From Mucilaginibacter sp. SJ (GTDB lineage Bacteria > Bacteroidota > Bacteroidia > Sphingobacteriales > Sphingobacteriaceae), in contig NZ_CP118631.1 of the NCBI RefSeq assembly GCF_028993635.1, positions 2,480,001-2,544,000 on the forward strand: a stretch of DNA of 64,000 nt, written 5' to 3'. A model generated the notes under the pieces. It was not told where the DNA came from and searched no databases. It worked only from the letters and a program-made list of their open reading frames with translations. The position numbers and the translations under genes were made by a program. This document shows, piece after piece, positions 51,010 through 58,483 of the stretch. Every line of letters begins with the position of its first letter. The stretch's first letter is position 1.

Positions 51010-52551
51010 ATGAAAAAAAGCATCCTTATCATTACCGTTATAGCCGCTGCTATCATGGAACTGATAGACACCTCAATAGTAAATGTTGCCCTCTCGCACA
51101 TGAGCGGTAATCTTGGCGCTACGCTCGAAGATACTTCCTGGGTTATTACAGCTTATGCCATTGCCAACATCATCGTAATACCGATGACCAGTTTTTTAAC
51201 CACCAAGCTTGGCCGGCGTAATTATTATATCGGGTCTATCATCGCGTTCACTTTCTTTTCGGCCATGTGCGGGCTCTCGTCAAACATATGGACACTGGTC
51301 GCTTTCCGCTTTTTGCAAGGCATCGGCGGCGGCGCTCTGTTATCAGTATCTCAGGCTATTGTATTTGAGGTTTACGGCAAGGAACGTGTGGGCATAGCCA
51401 GCGCGCTGTTTGGCGTGGGTGTGTTTTTAGGCCCGACTATTGGCCCTACTCTGGGTGGGTTCATTACCGAAAATTATAGTTGGCCATGGATCTTTTACAT
51501 CAACATCCCTATCGGTATTGCTGTAACTATATCCAGTTTATTGCTGGTCACCGAACCGGAGATCAAAGCCAAAGTAAAAAGTGTAGACTGGTGGGGCATT
51601 CTCCTGCTCGTCATCGGCATAGGCTCCCTCCAAACCGTATTGGAACGCGGCGAAACGGACGACTGGTTTTCGGCAGGTTATATCATCGTGCTTACTATAA
51701 TAGCTGTCATCAGTCTCAGTACTTTCATTTGGTGGGAGCTCACAACGCCTAACCCTGTTATCGATCTTAGGGTGTTGCGAAGCAAGTCGCTCGCCGTAGC
51801 GGCTATACTAACATTCGTAACCGGATTCGGGTTGTTTACGTCGGTATTCCTAACACCTGTACTGGCTCAAAGGGTGCTCCTGTTCCCGCCAACTATTACG
51901 GGGCTTATTCTGTTGCCCGGCGCGGTACTGGCCATTGTGGGCTTGTTATTTTCGGCCACATTGTTAAAAAAAGGTGTATCTCCGTTAATCATCATTACCG
52001 CGGGGTTCGTTATCTTCATCAGCTTTACCTGGCAAATGTCGCGCATGAACCTGGAGGCAGCGCCTGGTGATCTGGTTGGACCACTAATTTACCGGGCAAT
52101 GGGTATTGCCTTATTAACCGTTCCGCTTACAGCTTTGGCTGTATCCGGGCTCGAACCTAAAGACATTCCACAGGGAACTGCTTTAAATAACATGATGCGG
52201 CAGTTAGGTGGGTCATTTGGCATCGCCGTAATCAATACATACGTAGCCCAACGTTTCGGATTACACCGCAATGACCTTCTATCGAATATTAATATTTTTA
52301 ACGATCAAACTACCGCGCGGATAGCTAAGCTTACCAATTATTTCGGCAGCCGGGGCTTTTCATCATTTGAAGCACATAAAAAGGCCATTGCGGTTATTGA
52401 TAATACTATTAACAGGCAATCATCATTGCTTAGTTACCTGGATGCTTACCTGTTTTCGGGCCTGATATTTTTACTGGCTATGCCACTGCTGTTCCTGGTT
52501 ATTAACCGTAAAAAACAAACCCGGGCTGTTGTTATCATAAATGATCACTAA
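51010..52551 (+). CDS. DHA2-type (EmrB/QacA-like) MFS drug efflux transporter
   Basis: The ATG at 51010 is chosen because a TTG 45 bp earlier lies in the operator. The protein has 14 hydrophobic segments over 513 residues. The motifs LIDTSIVNVALSHM in helix 1, TSFLTTKLGRRNYY (motif A), FRFLQGIGGGALL and GPTIGPTLGGFI (motif C) mark the DHA2 proton-antiport drug exporters. Bacterial relatives pump out lipophilic cations and antibiotics. Together with the TetR gene 27 bp downstream it is a typical inducible resistance cluster. Confidence 0.9.
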   Translation: MKKSILIITVIAAAIMELIDTSIVNVALSHMSGNLGATLEDTSWVITAYAIANIIVIPMTSFLTTKLGRRNYYIGSIIAFTFFSAMCGLSSNIWTLVAFRFLQGIGGGALLSVSQAIVFEVYGKERVGIASALFGVGVFLGPTIGPTLGGFITENYSWPWIFYINIPIGIAVTISSLLLVTEPEIKAKVKSVDWWGILLLVIGIGSLQTVLERGETDDWFSAGYIIVLTIIAVISLSTFIWWELTTPNPVIDLRVLRSKSLAVAAILTFVTGFGLFTSVFLTPVLAQRVLLFPPTITGLILLPGAVLAIVGLLFSATLLKKGVSPLIIITAGFVIFISFTWQMSRMNLEAAPGDLVGPLIYRAMGIALLTVPLTALAVSGLEPKDIPQGTALNNMMRQLGGSFGIAVINTYVAQRFGLHRNDLLSNINIFNDQTTARIAKLTNYFGSRGFSSFEAHKKAIAVIDNTINRQSSLLSYLDAYLFSGLIFLLAMPLLFLVINRKKQTRAVVIINDH

Positions 52552-52555
52552 TTAA

Positions 52556-52574
52556 ATACCAATTGGTATATTTG
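52556..52574 (+). promoter_or_regulatory. Operator palindrome overlapping a -7 box directly ahead of the TetR gene
   Basis: ATACCAATTGGTAT at 52556-52569 is a perfect palindrome, and TATATTTG at 52567-52574 is an exact TAnnTTTG match that shares its last bases. The ATG follows 4 bp later, so transcription would start at or near the start codon, which suggests a leaderless transcript and tight autorepression. Confidence 0.7.
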
Positions 52575-52578
52575 TATT

Positions 52579-53181
52579 ATGGAAAACGAATTGTCAAAAG
52601 CCGAGCGCACACGCCAGTTCATTATCGAGCGTACCGCATCTATATTTAATAAAAAGGGCTACGCAGGCACTTCCCTGTCTGACCTTACAGGAGCTACAGG
52701 CCTTACCAAGGGCAGTATTTACGGCAACTTTAAAAACAAGGAAGAAGTAGCTGCTGAAGTTTTTGATTACAATTCGGCCAAAGTGCGTAACCAGGTACAG
52801 GAGCGGATTCAAAAAGCCAAAACTTACCATGATAAGCTGCTGGTTTATGCACAGGTTTATCATAGCTTTTCGCGGGGCGATTTCCCTGCTGGGGGCTGCC
52901 CGATATTAAATACCGCCGTTGATGCAGATGATACCAACCCGCTTTTAAAAGATAAGGCCGCCAAGGCAGTTGTGCGATGGAAAACACGGATAGAAACCCT
53001 GATAACCGAAGGCATTGAAACCGGCGAGTTTAAACCGGGCATTGATATAACCGAAGTAGCTTTATCAATGATAGCACTGATTGAAGGTGGTATTATGATT
53101 GCTAAAGTAACCGATACACCCGCTAATTTAGATACGGTTTTAAAAAGGGTAAATAAACTGGTAGACGAACTAAAGGGGTAA
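52579..53181 (+). CDS. TetR/AcrR family transcriptional regulator
   Basis: A 200-residue repressor. The N-terminal HTH is clear: RTRQFIIERTASIFNKKGYA followed by TSLSDLTGATGLTKGSIYGN and FKNKEEVAAEVF (residues ~10-55). The C-terminal ligand domain contains GGCPILNTAVDADDTNP, the pattern of the AcrR subgroup. It most likely represses itself, the MFS exporter and the SDR through the shared ACCAATTGGT operator. Confidence 0.93.
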   Translation: MENELSKAERTRQFIIERTASIFNKKGYAGTSLSDLTGATGLTKGSIYGNFKNKEEVAAEVFDYNSAKVRNQVQERIQKAKTYHDKLLVYAQVYHSFSRGDFPAGGCPILNTAVDADDTNPLLKDKAAKAVVRWKTRIETLITEGIETGEFKPGIDITEVALSMIALIEGGIMIAKVTDTPANLDTVLKRVNKLVDELKG

Positions 53182-53293
53182 AATAATATATATTTATAGC
53201 TACAGGTTGTTACTTGATTGTTACAATAATTGGATTTAACTTTGAAAACAAAAGAAACGCTCCCCGCGTTATCTTCTTTACCAATTATTAATT

Positions 53294-53683
53294 ATGTCGA
53301 AAAAGATATTGATCCTTGATGATAGCGAGGATATTTTGGAAGTGATGAAAGAAGCTCTGGAAATGGAGCACTATGAAGTTGAGGTACTGAACTATACTGA
53401 TGACATATGCAAGGCGGCTCTATCAGCAAATGCCGACCTTGTGATTTTGGATTACATTTTGTTCGGTATAAACGGTGGTGAACTTTGCCACATGCTAAAA
53501 ACCAACCCGGCGACGGCGCACATCCCGGTGGTGATGGTATCGGCTTATCCGCGTGTGCTGGAATCCTTAGGCAATTATGGCTCCGACGCTTTTATTGCCA
53601 AGCCTTTCAACCTGAGCGATGTTATTGACACGGTTAACCATTGCTTTTTAACGGCCGGCGATGATGTGGCGCACATGGCCTGA
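53294..53683 (+). CDS. Single-domain response regulator (CheY-like)
   Basis: A 129-residue receiver domain with no output domain. Asp9/Asp10 (LILDDSEDI), phosphoacceptor Asp53 (VILDYILFG), Ser83 (MVSAYPR) and Lys103 (FIAKPFN) are in place. The partner kinase is not nearby. A TGATCCTTGATGATAG start region agrees with the ATG at 53294. Confidence 0.9.
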   Translation: MSKKILILDDSEDILEVMKEALEMEHYEVEVLNYTDDICKAALSANADLVILDYILFGINGGELCHMLKTNPATAHIPVVMVSAYPRVLESLGNYGSDAFIAKPFNLSDVIDTVNHCFLTAGDDVAHMA

Positions 53684-53704
53684 GATTTTCTGCTTGAGGA
53701 TTTT

Positions 53705-53737
53705 AAACTTACGAAGTTTTGAAAACTTCGTAAGTTT
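53705..53737. terminator. 16-bp hairpin after the response regulator (CTTACGAAGTT family)
   Basis: AAACTTACGAAGTTTT and AAAACTTCGTAAGTTT pair perfectly around a single G, followed by TCC. The core resembles the hairpin at 27358-27396, so it belongs to a dispersed family and may end both convergent genes. Confidence 0.6.
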
Positions 53738-53760
53738 TCCTCTCCGCTCTATTTCATACT

Positions 53761-54246
53761 TTATCTAAACAAATCAAAACTATACTGCGCTACGCTCCAA
53801 AACTCATCAAGCGCAATAATTCGTGGTTTAAAAAAAGAGATAAGCGAAGGCCAATCCTGCTGGTTAAATACGCTTACACCGGGCAGGGTTTTAATAATGC
53901 GGCTTACCGTTTTGCCATATTCATCAGTAGTATGCAACTGCCAGTCCCATTCTTCGTTAAGCTGGCCGTTCAGAATATTCTTCAATTCCATAAATTGATC
54001 AAACATCAATTGCTGGATATCAGCATCGGGATGACTCATTTCAATAGCAATAAAAGCCGACTTTTTATCAGCCTCCATTTTAAAGTACAGATGCTTGATA
54101 CCCGTTTTATAATTAACCCAGTTGGTGCGCAGGCCATCGGCCGAAAGCCGGGGCTTGAGGTATTGTCCAAATGCTGTCCAGAAAGCTTGTTTTAGTTGAG
54201 TTGCCTGTTCTTTTGAGTACAATTTACCGGGATTGATGAGGGGCAA
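53761..54246 (-). CDS. DUF4268 domain-containing protein
   Basis: A 161-residue soluble protein. It opens with YSKEQATQLKQAFWTAFGQYL and has KHLYFKMEADKKSAFIAIEM and DEEWDW-type text later (EEWDWQLHTTDEYGKTVSRI), as in DUF4268 proteins, which sometimes sit at the end of restriction-type nucleases. The start is a TTG, because no ATG lies near the domain start; this is uncertain. Confidence 0.8.
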   Translation of the reverse strand: MPLINPGKLYSKEQATQLKQAFWTAFGQYLKPRLSADGLRTNWVNYKTGIKHLYFKMEADKKSAFIAIEMSHPDADIQQLMFDQFMELKNILNGQLNEEWDWQLHTTDEYGKTVSRIIKTLPGVSVFNQQDWPSLISFFKPRIIALDEFWSVAQYSFDLFR

Positions 54247-54326
54247 AAGTAAGGTTTTTAAAATAAACCGTCATCCTGAGTTTGAAACAGGGTGAACGTT
54301 GAAGGCGGTATAACAAAGGAAGGGCT

Positions 54327-54397
54327 GTCAGTCTGAGCCTGTCGAAGACTCGTGCGCAGAGGCCTTGCCCACCATGCTTCGACAGGCTCAGCATGAC
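54327..54397. repeat. 71-bp hairpin repeat, copy C (CTTCGACA family)
   Basis: GTCAGTCTGAGCCTGTCGAAG at the start and CTTCGACAGGCTCAGCATGAC at the end pair. It matches the reverse complement of 39394-39462 almost throughout. It lies in the 289-bp spacer ahead of the DUF4268 start. Confidence 0.75.
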
Positions 54398-54535
54398 ACC
54401 CAATTTTAATCTTTTCGCATGTGACCTTTCGAAAGGCGCACGCTGACACTCCAAGCATAACGCTTTTAATGACTTTCTTCTAACCTTCTTATTACTTATT
54501 AAATCCTATCTTTACCCATACCACATTGATATTTT

Positions 54536-54823
54536 ATGGCAAGCTACCAGGTAAACTGTATTGATAAATCCAAAGCATCAGGTACACATGAGCAGATAAC
54601 CCACATTGGTTATTATGAATCGTTAGACAGACCAAGAGTAGTAATCTCCGTTGCCGAAGCCATAGCCCGCATTGAAGCCAACAGCCAGGCATTTTATGTA
54701 AGCACCGAGCGGGGCAAAACCTATCTTACCGTAGTGAAACCTGAAAACGGCGGCAAAAAACATCTCCAATCTCTAACCGACAGGGCGGGTATCGATAACC
54801 TGCTAACGTTGGAAGAAGTTTAG
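54536..54823 (+). CDS. DUF3892 domain-containing protein
   Basis: A 95-residue soluble protein with the DUF3892 pattern: YQVNCIDKSKASGTHEQITH followed by ISVAEAIARIEANSQAFYVS and GKTYLTVVKPENGGKKHLQS. The family is small and of unknown function. It is monocistronic by position. Confidence 0.88.
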   Translation: MASYQVNCIDKSKASGTHEQITHIGYYESLDRPRVVISVAEAIARIEANSQAFYVSTERGKTYLTVVKPENGGKKHLQSLTDRAGIDNLLTLEEV

Positions 54824-54880
54824 ATAACAAAGGACAAAACCTTTCTCCTTTAACCTTTTTCCTTTCACCTCAAAAACAAT

Positions 54881-55237
54881 CTATTCCTTTTTATCAACTA
54901 TGTACGAGGTAACCCTTTTCACCTTGCCATTTTCAAGCTCATAAATATCGGCATAGTACATAGCCATGTCCTTGCCATTTTTGTCTTTGCACCGAACAAG
55001 GCCGTCGACAGCCGCAGTGTTGCCGTCCACAATAATATGCTCCTTGGTTGATGAAACCATTTTTACATCTTCCATGCCGCCTAAAAATTGCTCCACTTCA
55101 TTCTTCCCGTTCATAATAGTTACGGATGAGCCTTTCATAGTCCATTTTACGTCGTCGGCAAAAAAACTTAAGATCTTTTCAACGTCATTGTTATCAAAAG
55201 CGTCGATAACCTGCTGTACAATTTCTTTAGTTGCCAT
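54881..55237 (-). CDS. SnoaL/NTF2-like protein
   Basis: A 118-residue protein with the NTF2-like order of elements: EIVQQVIDAFDNNDVEKILS, FFADDVKWTMKGSSVTIMNG, then strands with DGNTAAVDGLVRCKDKNGKD and a last strand VKRVTSYIVDKK. Proteins of this type are ligand-binding or enzymatic pockets with varied roles. No further evidence bears on its job. Confidence 0.85.
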   Translation of the reverse strand: MATKEIVQQVIDAFDNNDVEKILSFFADDVKWTMKGSSVTIMNGKNEVEQFLGGMEDVKMVSSTKEHIIVDGNTAAVDGLVRCKDKNGKDMAMYYADIYELENGKVKRVTSYIVDKKE

Positions 55238-55425
55238 GATAGTTTGTTTTTGTTTAATATAAAGTTAGGCAGCATCCCCCGGCGCTGAGAGGGGCAAAAA
55301 TGACATTATCGGGGCGTTTTACGACCATCGCGATTTAAAAAGTACAACCGTTTAAATTATCCTTCGGCGGCCTACCTTTAAATCATTTCTATTATTTATC
55401 TTGCTTCAAAATAGCCAACCTTAAC

Positions 55426-55917
55426 ATGATCAACAAACAATCGGTGGTTCAAAACCCCAATACCTTCGTAAAAACAATATCAATCATACACCTTGCTTTA
55501 ATAGCCGGACAAATCATCTTTGCTGCAGCAGCTTTTATGACAACTAAAAATCACACTACAAGTAAAAGTGATGACGTGTTTATTTACGTTGCGCCGATTA
55601 TGGCCCTTAGTGGTTTTGCGATAAGCAACATATTATTTAAAACATTGGTGAACAAAATAGACGGCCAAAGTCCGTTGAAGACTAAACTCGCTGCTTATCA
55701 ATCTGCATTGATCGTGAGGTTTGCTTTATTAGAGGGGCCTTCCCTTTTTGCTATTGTGAGCTTCATGCTAACCGGCAACCTGATTTTTTTGGGCATATCC
55801 GGAGCTATCATAGCCTACTTTATTTATCTGCGCCCGACAAAGCAAAAAATTGAAGATGATTTAAATTTAGGGTATGAGGAAAAGGCAGAACTTGATGGCG
55901 CAGGTAAAGTTTATTAA
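55426..55917 (+). CDS. Hypothetical membrane protein with four hydrophobic segments
   Basis: A 163-residue protein with hydrophobic stretches at about residues 18-38, 50-70, 90-110 and 118-135 (IIHLALIAGQIIFAAAAFM is the first). I recognise no family. The next membrane protein gene begins 15 bp later on the same strand, so the two may be cotranscribed. Confidence 0.6.
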   Translation: MINKQSVVQNPNTFVKTISIIHLALIAGQIIFAAAAFMTTKNHTTSKSDDVFIYVAPIMALSGFAISNILFKTLVNKIDGQSPLKTKLAAYQSALIVRFALLEGPSLFAIVSFMLTGNLIFLGISGAIIAYFIYLRPTKQKIEDDLNLGYEEKAELDGAGKVY

Positions 55918-55932
55918 TGATGTATTAGACAA

Positions 55933-56421
55933 ATGAGATCCAAGTTCAAATTTTGGCCTAAATTCCTTATACTGATGTGCCTGTTTTTGAACTGCCTGAT
56001 AGTTTTTTTTATTTTCATTAATTTCGATATTTTTTTTGCTCATGGTAAGCCCCTTCATTTCCTAATATTTCCTTATATGATATTTAACTGGACTATCTGT
56101 AGTTTGATAGGGTATCAACTAAATCATAAAGCCCATAAAATAGTTATTGATGGTGACACAGTAATCAGGGTTCGCTGGTTTGGATTTGGCTTAAAAAAAG
56201 TTTATAAAATAAGCGATATAGAAGGTTTTTTGACCTATTCGATATCTGGCAAGAAAAATGCGAACGAATATCTATACCTGATTGCAGGCGATGAAAAGGT
56301 AGCGAAACTATCAACCTATTACCACAAAAACTATCAGGAACTAAAGCTGTCTATAGTTCAGCATCAGATCAAAAATTTGGCGAACGAACATTGGGCGATA
56401 TGGAAACATCTCACGGCATAA
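55933..56421 (+). CDS. Hypothetical membrane protein, PH-like C-terminal part
   Basis: A 162-residue protein with two N-terminal transmembrane segments (LILMCLFLNCLIVFFIFINF and LIFPYMIFNWTICSLIGYQL). The rest reads as strands (IVIDGDTVIRVRWFGFGLKK and YLIAGDEKVAKLSTYY), like small bacterial PH-type domains. No function can be given. Confidence 0.6.
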   Translation: MRSKFKFWPKFLILMCLFLNCLIVFFIFINFDIFFAHGKPLHFLIFPYMIFNWTICSLIGYQLNHKAHKIVIDGDTVIRVRWFGFGLKKVYKISDIEGFLTYSISGKKNANEYLYLIAGDEKVAKLSTYYHKNYQELKLSIVQHQIKNLANEHWAIWKHLTA

Positions 56422-56531
56422 TCAATTGGAGCTTTAATATAAATAACATTTATTTTGCCGGAGATATAACTCTAATTGGCGCAATTCAATCTAATTCGAG
56501 AGATTTGTGTCGATCAACTCAAGCCTGATAT

Positions 56532-57104
56532 ATGTATCCCGAACTCATCAACCACATTAAAAGATACGTCCAGTTATCCGCGGCCGATGAGGCAACCATT
56601 TGCAGGCATTTTGAGCCTAAGAACTTTAAAAAGAAGGAATTTATCTTAGAATCCGGCAAACTTTGTGCAGGTAATTATTTTGTAACCAAAGGCCTGTTGA
56701 GGCAATACTTTGTTAATAACAAGCTCAATGAGCAGATCATCCAGTTTGGTTTGGAAAACTGGTGGATAGCCGATCAGGACAGCCTGCTTAATCACCAGCC
56801 CGCCACAACCTACATCCAAACCATTGAAGCTTCGGAGCTGCTGCTGCTTACCGAAAAAAGCCGCGCGGCGTTGTTTGAAGCTGTGCCGCAAATGGAAAGC
56901 TATTTCCGTGTCATGATGCAAAAAGCCTTTGTTGCGTCGCAACGGCGTATAGGATATATTTTTAATCAGAACGATGAGGAGCGTTACCGGCACTTTACCA
57001 GCCTTTTCCCGGCCTTTGTGCAGCGGGTACCACAATACATGCTGGCATCATATTTAGGCTTCACCCCACAGTTTTTGAGCCGGCTCAGAGCTAAAAAAAT
57101 CTGA
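56532..57104 (+). CDS. Crp/Fnr family transcriptional regulator
   Basis: A 190-residue protein. Residues ~15-110 are a cyclic-nucleotide-binding-like barrel (FKKKEFILESGKLCAGNYFV then GLLRQYFVNNKLNEQIIQFG). The C-terminal HTH is recognisable as YMLASYLGFTPQFLSRLRAK. Crp/Fnr proteins of this Bacteroidota group often lie beside an AhpD-like gene, as here, where the gap is 72 bp. Confidence 0.9.
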   Translation: MYPELINHIKRYVQLSAADEATICRHFEPKNFKKKEFILESGKLCAGNYFVTKGLLRQYFVNNKLNEQIIQFGLENWWIADQDSLLNHQPATTYIQTIEASELLLLTEKSRAALFEAVPQMESYFRVMMQKAFVASQRRIGYIFNQNDEERYRHFTSLFPAFVQRVPQYMLASYLGFTPQFLSRLRAKKI

Positions 57105-57176
57105 TTTTCTTAAACTCAGTTCATTTTTTGAGGGCATGTTTATCCCCAACTTTGTATTAACAAAAAAGAAAAAAAC

Positions 57177-57614
57177 ATGAACCGCTTAAAAATAAACACC
57201 GCCGAACCGGCTGGATACAGGGCCATGATCGCCCTTGAAAAATATATTGAAAGTACAGGTTTAACCACCCGTCATAAAGACCTGATCAAGATCCGCGCCT
57301 CACAAATTAATGGTTGTGCCTTTTGCGTGGATATGCACACTGCCGATGCCCGCAAAGCCGGCGAAACCGAACGCCGCATTTACAACATCAGCGTTTGGCA
57401 CGAAGCACCTTTCTTTGATGAGCAGGAACGTGCAATATTAGCCCTTACAGAAGAAGTAACCCTGATCGCCGGCCGCGTATCTGACGAAACCTATAAAAAA
57501 GCCGCAGAATTGTTTGACGAAAAATACCTGGCACAAGTGATTATGGCTATCATCACCATCAATGCCTGGAACCGCATTGGTGTAACTACCCAACTTCAGC
57601 CACCACTTAATTAA
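57177..57614 (+). CDS. Carboxymuconolactone decarboxylase/AhpD family protein
   Basis: A 145-residue protein with the redox motif CAFCVDMHTADARKAGE near residue 45, where the CxxC and downstream His form the AhpD-like active site. It includes LIKIRASQINGC at the start of the core. Members act as peroxidase reductants or decarboxylases. The upstream Crp/Fnr gene is probably its regulator. Confidence 0.9.
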   Translation: MNRLKINTAEPAGYRAMIALEKYIESTGLTTRHKDLIKIRASQINGCAFCVDMHTADARKAGETERRIYNISVWHEAPFFDEQERAILALTEEVTLIAGRVSDETYKKAAELFDEKYLAQVIMAIITINAWNRIGVTTQLQPPLN

Positions 57615-57641
57615 TCCTTTTAATTTTGTTGTTTTGATTTT

Positions 57642-57672
57642 AAGCCGCCTGCGTAGTACCGGGCGGCTTTGT
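57642..57672. terminator. Terminator between convergent genes
   Basis: AAGCCGCC and GGCGGCTT pair around a 12-base loop, followed by TGTTG. It lies 28 bp after the AhpD-like gene and ahead of the convergent YciI gene end. Confidence 0.7.
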
Positions 57673-57686
57673 TGTTAAATTAATAA

Positions 57687-57977
57687 CTAATCTGCGCCCC
57701 AGGCCATCATCAATGCCACTTCATAAGTGCCTAAAACATTGGCCGGGTCATTGGCGATAATTTCGTGTACCTGAGCTTCGTCATCAACTGTAAGGATGCC
57801 AAGGCCATAAACACCTTTCGGGTCGAAAACCGGGCCAAAAATAAGCACCAGGCCTTCTTTCATTTTCCCTTTCAGATATTCGGCATGAGCTTGCATAATA
57901 ACGCGTTCGTCATCGGTCATATTGTTAGGAAACGTTGGGCGGTTACCGGTCAGCTTTATTACGAAGTGCTTTTTCAT
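57687..57977 (-). CDS. YciI family protein
   Basis: A 96-residue protein with the YciI pattern: HFVIKLTGNRPTFPNNMTDD, ERVIMQAHAEYLKGKMKEGL and LVLIFGPVFDPKGVYGLGIL, ending NVLGTYEVALMMAW. The family has a conserved His/Asp pair (HAEYL, GPVFD) and ferredoxin-like fold. Enzymatic roles are poorly known. Confidence 0.87.
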   Translation of the reverse strand: MKKHFVIKLTGNRPTFPNNMTDDERVIMQAHAEYLKGKMKEGLVLIFGPVFDPKGVYGLGILTVDDEAQVHEIIANDPANVLGTYEVALMMAWGAD

Positions 57978-58072
57978 CCTAATAAATTTAAGAATTATTT
58001 ACTGAATGATGTTTAAAGGAATAATTATTGATAGTTATATATAAATCATTGTAACCTTAAATAATTACTCCT

Positions 58073-58423
58073 ATGACAACAGAAGCAGGTGCAACAGTTG
58101 GCAGCGCCAATGACGTAGTGCTTTCCTTCATAAAAGCATTAAACGAAGAAGATTTTGCAGAGGCCCGCAATTGTGTGGCAAACGACTTGAAATTTGTAGG
58201 CGTACTTGGCCAGCGCGATGGTGCCGATGCCTATTTTACTGATATGCAGCACATGAAGCTGAAATATGATATTAAACGGGTGTTTAGCGATGGCGATGAT
58301 GTATGCATCTTTTATGATATTGATATGGGCCGCGCTAACATATTCAGCTGCGGATGGTATCATGTGGTTGATAGTAAAATAAACTCTATACGGGTGATAT
58401 TTGATCCGCGGCCATTGTTATAG
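58073..58423 (+). CDS. NTF2-like (SnoaL-type) protein
   Basis: A 116-residue protein: SANDVVLSFIKALNEEDFAE as the first helices, then EARNCVANDLKFVGVLGQRD and DGDDVCIFYDIDMGRANIFS. The cone-like NTF2 fold is likely. No motif identifies the ligand. It resembles the protein encoded at 54881-55237 only at the fold level. Confidence 0.8.
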   Translation: MTTEAGATVGSANDVVLSFIKALNEEDFAEARNCVANDLKFVGVLGQRDGADAYFTDMQHMKLKYDIKRVFSDGDDVCIFYDIDMGRANIFSCGWYHVVDSKINSIRVIFDPRPLL

Positions 58424-58440
58424 GTATTAGCCATATTAAA

Positions 58441-58473
58441 ATCGTCATTGCTTCGATCTTCAGCAATGACGAT
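58441..58473. terminator. Bidirectional 11-bp hairpin terminator
   Basis: ATCGTCATTGC and GCAATGACGAT pair exactly around an 11-base loop. It stands between the convergent NTF2-like and esterase genes, 17 bp and 10 bp from their stops, and is followed by TTCTTTAA. Confidence 0.7.
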
Positions 58474-58483
58474 TCTTTAATAA

